This document shows positions 54,804 to 63,286 of a DNA stretch of 64,000 nucleotides, piece after piece. Made by a program: the position numbers and the translations under genes. The notes under the pieces are model-generated. The model was not told the DNA's origin. It made no database searches and saw nothing but the letters and a program-made list of their open reading frames with translations. Position 1 is the first letter of the stretch, and the number at the start of each line of letters is the position of its first letter. Source of the DNA: Candidatus Tepidiaquacellales bacterium OLB4/UTCHB1 (lineage in GTDB: Bacteria; Bacteroidota; Ignavibacteria; Tepidaquicellales; Tepidaquicellaceae); contig MWSW01000004.1 in the NCBI GenBank assembly GCA_002050165.1, positions 1 through 64,000 of the forward strand, in the 5' to 3' direction.

Positions 54804-56453
54804 TCAGGCAATATCCTGATTACTTTCAGCAAACAATTCCGTGAACTGAAATTTTGAAACATCGAACAAACCTTTGTCACCAAGTTTTAATGAAGGAATT
54901 ACAAGCAACGCCATGAACGATAACGTCATAAATGGTGCGAGAAGTTTTGTACCGCAACTTTTCGCCAGTTTGTCAATTTCGGAATATTTCTTTGCAACAC
55001 TGTAACCATCTTCATTAGACATAATCCCTGCTACGGGGAGAGGTAATGTATACACTTCATCGCCGGTACAAACTGAAATTCCACCTTTATTTTCAATTAT
55101 TGCATTAACTGCACGTCTGATATCCTCATCGGTAACCCCGACACAAACTATGTTGTGCGAGTCATGAGCAACGCACGAAGCAATTGCTCCCTTTTTTAAA
55201 CCAAAATTTTTGATAAATCCGATTGAAGGTTTCGATCCGCCGTATCGTTCAACAACTGTGATTTTCAAAATATCACCTTCTACATTGCTGACTGCGTTTC
55301 CGTTTTCTATTTTGACTTTGCCCGGAATACTGTTAGTAATCAGCTCACCGTCAAGAGCTTCGATTGCGTTTACTGTATCGCCTTTTGCAGTTATTTCAAA
55401 ATCCTTGTTTTCTTTTAATTGAGTGTTGAAATTATTTATAGTCTTTTCTGTGATACTTTCGATAAGCGGTTTATTTTTATCCGCAACTTTTACACCGTCA
55501 ATATAAGTTTGCAATATTTCAAAATCCTCAAGGTTGTTCACAACAATAAAATCAGCCGGATCGCCTTCGCGAAGCAATCCTACATTTAACCTGTAATGCT
55601 CTACGGGATTGACACATGCAATTTTTAAAACCTTGAAGATATCGTACCCGTTTGCAACTGACCTTTTTACATGTCCGTTTATATGATATAATAAAAGATC
55701 ATCGGGGTGCTTATCATCGCTGCAGAACATAATATTTTCATAGTATTCGGGAATAAGCGTATGGAGGGCATTGTAATTCTTTGCAGCGGAACCTTCACGT
55801 ATTAATATTTTTACACCGAGCGCTAATTTTTCCATTGCTTCTTCGAGCATATAACATTCGTGATCAGTAGATATCCCCTGCGAGAAATATTTCCGGGCAT
55901 CATCGCCCATCAATCCCGGAGCATGTCCGTCAATTGGAATGTTCATGGATTTGGCAACTTCAATTTTTTTCATCACCACAGAATCGTTGTAAATCACGCC
56001 GGGATAATTCATCATCTCGCTCATATAAATTAATCCGTTTGACTCAAACAACTCACGAATATCCTCTGCCGTTACAGTTGCACCCGCAGTTTCAAAATCA
56101 GTCGCAGGCACGCATGATGAAGCTCCAAAATAAAATTTGAACGGTACTTTTTTCCCGTTCTCAATCATATATCTTATTCCCTCAAGTCCCAACACATTTG
56201 CGATTTCATGCGGATCGGACACTGTTGCAACTGTTCCGTGCAAAACCGATAATCTTGCAAACTCAGACGGGATCAGCATTGAACTTTCAACGTGCACATG
56301 AGCATCAATAAATCCCGGAAGTATAAATTGTGAAAATTCGGAATCGGATTTCTGAACCGATGCTATTATCCCGTTTTCAACAGTTACAACAGCAGGATAA
56401 ATCATGTCATGATGTAAATCTACAAAGTTCGCTGAAATTGAAAATTTTTCCAT
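54804..56453 (-). CDS. ade: Adenine deaminase
   Basis: 549 residues, the amidohydrolase-type adenine deaminase (Ade/YicP), converting adenine to hypoxanthine and ammonia. Metal site motifs are LPGFIDAHVHVESSML, VSDPHEIANV, DGHAPGL, STDHECY and MFCSDDKHPDDLL. The C-terminal domain carries the family segments AHDSHNIVCVG and PLPVAGIMS. ATG start 1 bp after the hybrid kinase stop, a tight junction that suggests co-transcription. Confidence 0.94.
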   Translation of the reverse strand: MEKFSISANFVDLHHDMIYPAVVTVENGIIASVQKSDSEFSQFILPGFIDAHVHVESSMLIPSEFARLSVLHGTVATVSDPHEIANVLGLEGIRYMIENGKKVPFKFYFGASSCVPATDFETAGATVTAEDIRELFESNGLIYMSEMMNYPGVIYNDSVVMKKIEVAKSMNIPIDGHAPGLMGDDARKYFSQGISTDHECYMLEEAMEKLALGVKILIREGSAAKNYNALHTLIPEYYENIMFCSDDKHPDDLLLYHINGHVKRSVANGYDIFKVLKIACVNPVEHYRLNVGLLREGDPADFIVVNNLEDFEILQTYIDGVKVADKNKPLIESITEKTINNFNTQLKENKDFEITAKGDTVNAIEALDGELITNSIPGKVKIENGNAVSNVEGDILKITVVERYGGSKPSIGFIKNFGLKKGAIASCVAHDSHNIVCVGVTDEDIRRAVNAIIENKGGISVCTGDEVYTLPLPVAGIMSNEDGYSVAKKYSEIDKLAKSCGTKLLAPFMTLSFMALLVIPSLKLGDKGLFDVSKFQFTELFAESNQDIA

Positions 56454-56454
56454 T

Positions 56455-57894
56455 TTAGTTTTTCTGTGTATATACTTCTATTTTTTTAAAGAATTCATCT
56501 TTATTGAATGGTTTGGTAAGGTAGTCATCCATACCGGATTCAAGACATCGTTCTCTGTCCGCTTTCATTGAATAAGCCGTGATACCAACAATTGGTATAT
56601 GCCCACCGGTATCCCTTTCGATTCCACGGATTATTCTGGTTGCCTCCAATCCGTCCATTTCCGGCATTTGAACATCCATTAATATCATATCATATTTTTT
56701 CTTTTCAAGTTTATCGAAAATCTGGATGCCGTTTTCAACAGTATCAACTTCTATATCCCGTTTCGATAAAAGTTCAGTGACCAGCCGTTGGTTAACGTAA
56801 TTATCTTCAGCAAGCAATATTGACGTTTTCTTCTTAGGTTTAACTGTGATTACTTCCACCTCTTTCGGTTTGAGTTTATAATCATGATGAGGTTTTTGAA
56901 ATTGAAGTTCACAGATAAACTCACTGCCAATATCAACTTCACTGCGCACCCTTAGATCGCCGCCCATGATTTTTATAATATTTTTGATTAACGCCAGACC
57001 AATCCCTTTCCCTTTGTAAGTCATTTTCAGGTCGTTCGTATCATAAACTTTGGGCTCAAATATATCGGAAAGTTCATCTTCCGGAATTCCAATACCGGTA
57101 TCTTTCACCGACAGCAAAATTATTGTTTGCGGTATGTTCCTTTCAATTTTTGAGACCGTAATATTTATTGTGCCCTTCTCGGTAAATTTAACAGCGTTTG
57201 TAAAAAGATTTATTAAAATCTGCTTTGTTCTTAGTGGATCCCCGATCACTATATAATCGCTTTCATCTACGTTAATCTCAAGAGTCAGTCTTTTCTTATC
57301 AACGTCGTTCTTCAAAATTTTACAGGTACTTTCAACCATTTCCCGAAAATCAAATTCGTAGGAATCGAGTTTAAACTTCCCCATTTCAATCCTCACGAAA
57401 TCCATAATATCGTTTACGATCGCAAGTAAAGTTGTGGACGAGGTTTTTATTATATCAACGTATTCTTGCTGCTCTTCAGTGAGTTCCGACATTGATAAAA
57501 GGTCAGTCATTCCGATAATCCCGTTCATTGGCGTTCGGATTTCCTGACTCATGTTGGTTAGAAACCTTGTTTTTGCTTTATTGGCAGATTCGGCTTTATT
57601 TTTATTGTCAACAAGCTCAATTACCTTGTCTTCGGAAAGCTTTCTTGCCGAGAGCAATCTTTCGTCTTCGGCTTTCTCTCTGCTACGGAGTATATAGTCT
57701 GCGAGAAAATAAAACACGAATGATGTTGTTACTACAAGTAACAGCCTACGGTATAATTCTGCTTCCGAGAAAAGATTTACTTCTGAAATACCCCTGATAA
57801 GGTATTTATCGGAGAAGAATAAACACAACATGCAAAATATTGCGTACGAAACCGCAAGCAAGATTCTGGGATTATTTGTAAAGTTTCGCTTCAT
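56455..57894 (-). CDS. Hybrid sensor kinase lacking the phospho-acceptor histidine
   Basis: 479 residues. Two N-terminal helices (about 10-30 and 50-68) with almost no sensor loop, then a coiled linker, a HisKA-like domain, an ATPase domain (N-box FTNAVKF, DTGIGIP, GKGIGLALIK) and a receiver with Asp407 in ILMDVQMPEMDG. The HisKA H-box reads FLTNMSQEIRTPMNGIIG, with Gln117 (codon CAG at 57546-57544) where SHEIRTP normally has His. The ATPase and receiver are intact, so the chain may be a non-phosphorylating or partner-dependent kinase. It is preceded by the beta-lactamase gene (55 bp) and, beyond it, a receiver gene. Confidence 0.88.
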   Translation of the reverse strand: MKRNFTNNPRILLAVSYAIFCMLCLFFSDKYLIRGISEVNLFSEAELYRRLLLVVTTSFVFYFLADYILRSREKAEDERLLSARKLSEDKVIELVDNKNKAESANKAKTRFLTNMSQEIRTPMNGIIGMTDLLSMSELTEEQQEYVDIIKTSSTTLLAIVNDIMDFVRIEMGKFKLDSYEFDFREMVESTCKILKNDVDKKRLTLEINVDESDYIVIGDPLRTKQILINLFTNAVKFTEKGTINITVSKIERNIPQTIILLSVKDTGIGIPEDELSDIFEPKVYDTNDLKMTYKGKGIGLALIKNIIKIMGGDLRVRSEVDIGSEFICELQFQKPHHDYKLKPKEVEVITVKPKKKTSILLAEDNYVNQRLVTELLSKRDIEVDTVENGIQIFDKLEKKKYDMILMDVQMPEMDGLEATRIIRGIERDTGGHIPIVGITAYSMKADRERCLESGMDDYLTKPFNKDEFFKKIEVYTQKN

Positions 57895-57949
57895 ACATTT
57901 CGCTTATGTTTTGAATTATAACAATACAACCTGAATTTATAAATCCACT

Positions 57950-58741
57950 TCAGATAATACGCATACTCTTTAATATCAGCTTTGAAATTTCCCTGGCTTT
58001 TACACCACTCGCATCTTTTCCTTCCAGTAGTATAGCAAAAATATAAATATTATTGCCAAGTTCAACAGATCCGGTGAACCATCCGATATCGTTAAATCCA
58101 TTTTTCGATCCCGATCCCGTCTTTCCGCTGAAACGGTAATATTCGTTTTCCTCCTGAAGTAAAAGTTCCTTCGTCTTCTCTATGTAAACCGAATCAACCG
58201 GTAAATTAAAAGTATATAACTTCTCAAGGAATTTTACCTGCTCTAAAGGAGAAATTGTAAGCGAACTATACAGCCAGAAATTATCTATCCCACCGCTAAT
58301 ATCCTTGTTGCCATAATCAAATGAAGAAAGAAAATGTTTGTAATTTTCGTCACCTATTAAATTAGCGAGATGTTGGTAATACCATACGGTTGAATTTTTA
58401 AAAGCAGTTTCCAACGTCTGATCAGAGTTCCATGCCTCAATACTTCGCACTGTTCCATCCCACTTTAAAAAATTGCTATCGGGTTTAATCACCCCAAGTT
58501 GTAATGCAATTAGAGTATTCGGAATTTTAAAAGTCGAGCATGGTGAATATCTGGTTGAACATTTCTTTGAATTATGTTCAATGTAATATTTGTTGTTGTA
58601 ATCATATAAAACAAATGCGCCATCAAACTCCCCGAAAAATTTTGAAAAGTCAGTTTCGTAAAAATGACCCTTTGACTCAGTATTACATGAAAAAAGAAAG
58701 AGAGAAAAAATTGTAACCGGAATAAATAAATATTTTAACAT
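57950..58741 (-). CDS. Class D (OXA-type) beta-lactamase lipoprotein
   Basis: 263 residues. A lipoprotein signal (IFSLFLFSCNTES, Cys19) suggests anchoring in the envelope. All class D landmarks are present: Ser69-Thr-Phe-Lys72 (PCSTFKIPNT), Ser117-x-Val119 (FKNSTVWYYQ), Tyr143-Gly-Asn145 (FDYGN) and Lys207-Thr-Gly209 (SGKTGSG), plus GWFTGSVE. Class D enzymes hydrolyse beta-lactams through an acyl-serine with a carboxylated lysine. The length and motifs fit OXA-like enzymes; resistance spectrum cannot be predicted. It sits between a receiver gene and a degenerate hybrid kinase gene on the same strand. Confidence 0.92.
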   Translation of the reverse strand: MLKYLFIPVTIFSLFLFSCNTESKGHFYETDFSKFFGEFDGAFVLYDYNNKYYIEHNSKKCSTRYSPCSTFKIPNTLIALQLGVIKPDSNFLKWDGTVRSIEAWNSDQTLETAFKNSTVWYYQHLANLIGDENYKHFLSSFDYGNKDISGGIDNFWLYSSLTISPLEQVKFLEKLYTFNLPVDSVYIEKTKELLLQEENEYYRFSGKTGSGSKNGFNDIGWFTGSVELGNNIYIFAILLEGKDASGVKAREISKLILKSMRII

Positions 58742-58783
58742 TATGGCTATTTTCAGGTAAGAACAAAATCAAACAATATAAAT

Positions 58784-59173
58784 TCACTTGTCTGACGGTA
58801 GGTTTCTTTCGATGACTTTGTAGAATTCCTCTTTTGTAAACGGTTTAGGGAGATAGTCATCCATCCCCATTTCAAAACACTTCACACGGTCGGTTTCCAT
58901 TGCAAATGCAGTAACGGCGATGATGGGTGTTTTAAAAGATTTGGATTCCTCGAGTCGCCTTATTTCAATCGTCGCCTCAAATCCATCCATTAACGGCATT
59001 TGAATATCCATCAGAATTAAGTCAAATTTCTCCTTATGGTAAAGCTCCATCGCCTGCTTCCCGTTTGAGCTGACGAATACTTTAAATCCTTTCTTCAAAA
59101 GCAACTTCTCGATCAGTTTTTGATTGATGAAGTTATCTTCTACTACAAGTACCTTGTAACCTGATGGATTCAT
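58784..59173 (-). CDS. Stand-alone receiver domain protein
   Basis: 129 residues from the ATG at 59173 (a TTG at 59182 would add three). It is only a receiver: VLVVEDNFINQKL, Asp56 in LILMDIQMPLMDG, AVTAF and KPFTKEEF. No output domain. The sequence resembles the receiver of the hybrid kinase downstream (shared VEDN/AEDN, MDxQMPxMDG and GMDDYLxKPF). It may exchange phosphate within a local relay or act by protein contact. It is 42 bp upstream of the beta-lactamase. Confidence 0.88.
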   Translation of the reverse strand: MNPSGYKVLVVEDNFINQKLIEKLLLKKGFKVFVSSNGKQAMELYHKEKFDLILMDIQMPLMDGFEATIEIRRLEESKSFKTPIIAVTAFAMETDRVKCFEMGMDDYLPKPFTKEEFYKVIERNLPSDK

Positions 59174-59221
59174 GTTATCCAACTAACTTAATATTACAAA
59201 CCTTTAAAATAAAGGTTATGA

Positions 59222-59683
59222 TTAATACTGTTCAATTTTTGGAGAATTTACCAAAATAACCGATGAAACCGTGAGGGCCACGAGACCGGCAAAAAGCGAA
59301 TAAGTAAACTGATAAAATGACTGAACGAACGGGTTATAGTAAAATTCACTTGTGATTAAAAACTCGACACCATTTAAAAACTTGTGAATATATTTGTAAT
59401 AGTAATATATGAAAACACTTGTGAGTGAGGATACAAAAAATGTGATAATAAGACCGTACTTCACCCCTTCTTTAAAAGAAAGTAACCTGTAATCATTGAA
59501 TCGTCGTATTTCTTTAATACCGTAATACATGAATGGAAAAGATAATCCCAAAATAACCGGATAAAAAGAAAAGTCGTTGTCCTTAAAAGTTAGTATCCCA
59601 AACCTGAAAAGTAAGGTTTCAAGCAAAACCCAGAATATAAACAATCCAGACGTGAAAGTAGCCCATTTAAAACAAATAAGCAC
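59222..59683 (-). CDS. DUF4199-like membrane protein
   Basis: 153 residues with a GTG start and four hydrophobic helices (about 8-27, 40-57, 75-97, 120-145). The middle KEIRRFNDYRLLSFKEGVKY pattern, a charged loop before a glycine-containing helix, is typical of DUF4199 proteins of Bacteroidota. Function unknown. It begins 2 bp after the E1 dehydrogenase gene stop. Confidence 0.7.
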   Translation of the reverse strand: MLICFKWATFTSGLFIFWVLLETLLFRFGILTFKDNDFSFYPVILGLSFPFMYYGIKEIRRFNDYRLLSFKEGVKYGLIITFFVSSLTSVFIYYYYKYIHKFLNGVEFLITSEFYYNPFVQSFYQFTYSLFAGLVALTVSSVILVNSPKIEQY

Positions 59684-59685
59684 TT

Positions 59686-61719
59686 TTAATAATTAATTAA
59701 CTGACCTAATTTTTCTTTAAATCTTTTAATTGGGAAGAAGTTTTGTTCAAGTTCAACTGCAAATGGAACAGGCGTATCAAGTCCTCCTGCTCTCATCACC
59801 GGAGCGTCAAGTTTTTCAAAAAGGTTTTCTGTGATAAATGCGGAAATTTCTGCGCCGATGCCACCAGTAATACAATCTTCGTGGAGTACAATTATTTTAC
59901 CGGTTTTTGAAACTGAATTAAGAATAGTTCCTTTATCGAAAGGTAAAAGAGTCCTCAAGTCAATAATATCAAAGGATACATTCGGAAATTCCTTCGCACA
60001 CTCAACAGCCCAGATAACCCCAAGTCCGTAAGTTATAATCGTAACGTCATTTCCTTCTGAAACCATTCTCGCCTTTCCGGTTTCAACTGTATAATATTCA
60101 TCGGGAATAACATCTTTCAACCTCCTGTAAAGTGCTTTGTGTTCAAAGAACATAACCGGGTCGGGATCTTCCAGCGCTGCGAGCATCATCCCTTTGGCAT
60201 CGTATGGCGTGGATGGATAAAAGATTTTCAAACCGGGTGTATGAAAAAACCATGATTCATTAGATTGTGAGTGAAACGGACCAGCTCCGACTCCGGCTCC
60301 GGCGGGCATCCTGATAACTACATCCGCATTCTGTCCCCAACGGTAATGGATCTTTGCAAGGTTATTGACAATTGCATTAAATCCGCACGTAACAAAATCA
60401 GCAAATTGCATTTCAACTACCGACTTAATACCCTTTATCGAAAGACCTAATGATGCGTTAATAATAGCTGATTCGCACAGCGGAGTATTACGAACACGTT
60501 GCTTTCCAAATTCAGCCGAAAATCCTTCGGTAATTTTAAAAACTCCACCATATTCAGCAATATCCTGCCCCATGATAACCATATTTTCATACTTTCTCAT
60601 CCCTAATCTCAGACCGTCGGAAATTGCATCTATAAATCTCTTTTCTGATTTAGCATTGCTAATAGCAATTGTAATTTTTTGTTTGTAATCAGAATGTACA
60701 TCATTCAATTCGTGTTCATCATCAGGTTCTACCGGTGGTTGACTGAATGCTATATCAACTGCATCATCAATTTTTTTCTTGTATTCATTTCTCAAATCAA
60801 AGATGGTGCCTTGTGAAAGTACTCCCGCTTCTGTGAGAAATGATTCATAGTTTATTAACGGATCTTTTTTCCCCCAGAGTTCAAATAATTCCTTTGGAAC
60901 ATATTTAACACCTGAAGCCTCTTCGTGACCACGCATCCTGAAAGTTAAACACTCCAATATAACCGGTCTTGGATTTTTCCTTATTGAGTCCGCAAGATTG
61001 GTAACAGTATTATATACCTCTAATAAATTGTTGCCATCAATCAGATAACCTTCTATACCATAACCTTCCGCCTTTTGGAATAAGTGTTTACATCTGTATT
61101 GTTCAACCGTTGGTGTTGACAGCCCGTATCCGTTGTTTTCTATTAAAAAAATCACCGGCAAATCCCAGACCGCGGCAACATTTACAGCTTCGTGAAAATC
61201 GCCTTCGCTCGTTCCACCATCACCTGTAAAAACTACAGTAACTTTTTCCTCCTGTTTAAGTTTACACGCAAGCGCAATACCGTCTGCAATTCCCATTTGG
61301 GGACCAAGGTGAGAAATCATCCCGACTATGTGATGATCCTTCGAGCCGAAATGGAATGACCTTTCACGCGCTTTTGAATACCCGTTATATTTCCCCTGCA
61401 ATTGCATAAACAAGCGGTCCAACGGCATACCACGCGAGGTAAACACTCCCAAATTTCTATGCATCGGTAGTATGTATTCATCATCATAAAGAGCTTTTGC
61501 AACTCCAACTGATATTGCTTCCTGACCGATACCGGAAAACCATTTACTTATTTTTCCAAGCCGAAGCATGAGCAACATTTTTTCCTCAATTAACCGCGGT
61601 AAAAGGATTGCTTTATATAATTCAGTAAGTTTTTCATTTGTAATATCCCTGCGGTTAAACTGCATTGCGGGCGTTATACCGCCCAAGCCGGTAATTTCAA
61701 GATGTTCGGTTTCTTTCAA
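59686..61719 (-). CDS. Fused alpha-beta E1 component of a 2-oxoacid dehydrogenase
   Basis: 677 residues. The E1-alpha half (about 1-340) has the thiamine diphosphate motif GDGGTSEGDF ending in IENNGYGLS and the phosphorylation-loop-like SFHFGSKDHH. The E1-beta half (about 350-677) has GQDIAEYGGVFKITEGF, FADFVTCGFNAIVN, RMPAGAGVGAGPFHSQSNE and LHEDCITGGIGAEI. In two-subunit enzymes these are separate; here they are one chain. The family decarboxylates pyruvate or branched-chain 2-oxoacids with E2/E3 partners, which are not in the window. TTG start. Branched-chain type is favoured only by resemblance. Confidence 0.9.
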   Translation of the reverse strand: MKETEHLEITGLGGITPAMQFNRRDITNEKLTELYKAILLPRLIEEKMLLMLRLGKISKWFSGIGQEAISVGVAKALYDDEYILPMHRNLGVFTSRGMPLDRLFMQLQGKYNGYSKARERSFHFGSKDHHIVGMISHLGPQMGIADGIALACKLKQEEKVTVVFTGDGGTSEGDFHEAVNVAAVWDLPVIFLIENNGYGLSTPTVEQYRCKHLFQKAEGYGIEGYLIDGNNLLEVYNTVTNLADSIRKNPRPVILECLTFRMRGHEEASGVKYVPKELFELWGKKDPLINYESFLTEAGVLSQGTIFDLRNEYKKKIDDAVDIAFSQPPVEPDDEHELNDVHSDYKQKITIAISNAKSEKRFIDAISDGLRLGMRKYENMVIMGQDIAEYGGVFKITEGFSAEFGKQRVRNTPLCESAIINASLGLSIKGIKSVVEMQFADFVTCGFNAIVNNLAKIHYRWGQNADVVIRMPAGAGVGAGPFHSQSNESWFFHTPGLKIFYPSTPYDAKGMMLAALEDPDPVMFFEHKALYRRLKDVIPDEYYTVETGKARMVSEGNDVTIITYGLGVIWAVECAKEFPNVSFDIIDLRTLLPFDKGTILNSVSKTGKIIVLHEDCITGGIGAEISAFITENLFEKLDAPVMRAGGLDTPVPFAVELEQNFFPIKRFKEKLGQLINY

Positions 61720-61783
61720 AGTTAGTTTTGTCCGTTAAAGAGACAGACAAGATTTCATCTGCCTGAAAAAGGGTTGAACGATT

Positions 61784-62305
61784 TTATTCTGAACTTGTAT
61801 TTGTAATCTCCGGTGCAGCTTTTCGCTTTGCGAGTTCACTGTTCATCAGTAAAATTCCGTTCCCGTCGTTATTTATTAATTTTAATTTTGCAATAAGGTT
61901 GGTAAATAAATCAATCTCTTCTACCTGCTCATCAACGTACCATTTCAGGAAACTGATAACCGCATGATTATTTTCCTGTATCGCCGTATCCATCAGATGG
62001 TTAATTGATTCGGACACTCTGTTTTCCTGGGCAAGTGCCGTCTCAAAAACATTGAGAATTGAATCGAATTCGACAACCGGTTTGTTTATAGTTTCAAGAT
62101 TAACTTTTCCACCAATCGTATTTATGAAATCAAAAATTTTCATCGCGTGGAAGTGCTCTTCGCTTGCTTGTACTCTGAAGAAGTTTGAAAAACCATCAAG
62201 ATTAATTGACTCAAAATATGCAGTCATAGATAAATAAGAATACTCGGAGAAAAATTCCAGATTAATCTGGGCGTTTAATTCATTTTGTAATTTTTTGCTT
62301 AGCAT
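61784..62305 (-). CDS. ftn: Ferritin (FtnA type)
   Basis: 173 residues, four-helix ferritin without haem-binding Met. The ferroxidase residues Glu17, Glu50, His53 (SEEHFHAMK), Glu94 and Gln127 (YVDEQVEE) all match bacterial FtnA positions. It stores iron and oxidises Fe(II). ATG start; 65 bp upstream of the E1 gene's start on the same strand. The tail PEITNTSSE is short and polar. Confidence 0.95.
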   Translation of the reverse strand: MLSKKLQNELNAQINLEFFSEYSYLSMTAYFESINLDGFSNFFRVQASEEHFHAMKIFDFINTIGGKVNLETINKPVVEFDSILNVFETALAQENRVSESINHLMDTAIQENNHAVISFLKWYVDEQVEEIDLFTNLIAKLKLINNDGNGILLMNSELAKRKAAPEITNTSSE

Positions 62306-62374
62306 GAATTTAAGTTTTCCACAGATTAGGAAGAAGTGAGATTAGTTTAAATGAAAAAATATTGGGTAAAATAG

Positions 62375-62695
62375 TTAATCTTTCCATCCGGCTTCGGATT
62401 TCCAGTTTGTATAATATATTTTAATGTCAGCTTCAGATTTCCACTGTGTGAAATATATTTTCCAATCGGCTTCGGATTTCCATTCGGTGAAGTACCAAAT
62501 ACCCGATTCAGGTTTTGCCTCAGACTTCCACTCGGTAATATACACAATCATATCCGCCTCTGATTTCCATTCAGTTACATAAATCTTTTTATCCGCTTCG
62601 GATTTCCATTCAGTAACGTAAACTTGCTGCGCAAATAAATTTTCAGTGATGAATCCCGTCATTATAAAAAATAAAAAAATTAATATCGCTTTCAT
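62375..62695 (-). CDS. Exported WKSEA-repeat protein, likely 7(1) septoil knot family
   Basis: 106 residues. A signal peptide (1-22, ending LFAQ) is followed by six tandem units built on (I/V)YxTEWKSEAD, e.g. VYVTEWKSEADKK, IYFTQWKSEADIK, IYYTNWKSEAGWK, with one unit extended by PESG. The spacing and VYxxxxKSxAD pattern match the DUF6150/7(1) septoil knot family (from memory), a predicted deeply knotted beta protein. No enzymatic residues; structural or envelope role unknown. It lies between ferritin and the Spy/CpxP-like gene. Confidence 0.82.
   Translation of the reverse strand: MKAILIFLFFIMTGFITENLFAQQVYVTEWKSEADKKIYVTEWKSEADMIVYITEWKSEAKPESGIWYFTEWKSEADWKIYFTQWKSEADIKIYYTNWKSEAGWKD
62384..62637 (-). 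repeat. Six tandem WKSEA-coding repeats
   Basis: About 36-48 bp units within the septoil-like gene. On the plus strand each shows variants of TCxGCTTCGGATTTCCATTC. The repeats are in frame and explained by protein structure, not by a mobile or CRISPR element. Confidence 0.8.
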
Positions 62696-62733
62696 ATTTT
62701 TTTTATAAGATAAAAATCATATATGAAATAAAA

Positions 62734-62757
62734 AAGCCCGGCATAACGACCGGGCTT
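62734..62757 (-). terminator. Rho-independent terminator of the Spy/CpxP-like gene
   Basis: Eight-base stem AAGCCCGG / CCGGGCTT with an 8-base loop. Read on the minus strand it is followed by a T-run (TTTTTATTTCAT), 18 bp after the stop at 62776. Confidence 0.85.
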
Positions 62758-62775
62758 GATAGGATAACTGAACTA

Positions 62776-63195
62776 TCACCAGTCTCGCATTCTATGTTTT
62801 CTGTCCATCCTGTTCCTCTCCTTGTTCATTTTTTCCGATCGCAATTTCTCAATTTTATCTTTTTGCTCGTCTGTCAACACCGCGTCAATTTTTGTTTTCA
62901 GTTCTTCCCTCTTCGATTTCATTTCATCCCTGCGTTTATCGCGCTCTGTTTTCATTTCATTTCTTTTCGCTTCCACCTCTCTGAAATGCGGCAACAATAT
63001 ATCGTAAATTTGAGATGCTTGAGTTTCAGATAAATCCAGATTTTGTTTCATCCTTTCGACGCGTTGCGTTGCTCTCTCTTCAGGTGTTTTGTCTGACCAG
63101 CGGTCACCCCTGTGCCTTTGGGAAAATGCTGCATCGGTTGTGAATAAACTTACAAGTAAAATCAAACTTGCGGTAACAAAAGTTTTGTTTATCAT
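62776..63195 (-). CDS. Spy/CpxP-like (LTxxQ) periplasmic protein
   Basis: 139 residues with a signal peptide (MINKTFVTASLILLVSLFTTDAAFS). The mature protein is almost entirely helical and very charged, with LTxxQ-like motifs LSETQASQIYDI and LTDEQKDKIEKL that define Spy/CpxP-type proteins, including envelope chaperones and metal-stress factors. It may respond to envelope stress here, but only the fold is supported. It ends at a strong hairpin terminator. Confidence 0.82.
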   Translation of the reverse strand: MINKTFVTASLILLVSLFTTDAAFSQRHRGDRWSDKTPEERATQRVERMKQNLDLSETQASQIYDILLPHFREVEAKRNEMKTERDKRRDEMKSKREELKTKIDAVLTDEQKDKIEKLRSEKMNKERNRMDRKHRMRDW

Positions 63196-63286
63196 GGCTA
63201 CTTTATTTTAATTTCATAACTTTGACAACCTCTGTTGAGATATGGTTTAATTCAATTCCACATGAATACAAAGAAACACTTTAGTG

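Noticed and set aside
62375-62640. Regularly spaced direct repeats resembling a CRISPR array
   Set aside because: The repeats are in frame and encode the TEWKSEAD protein units; spacers are not unique and repeat copies vary by codon.
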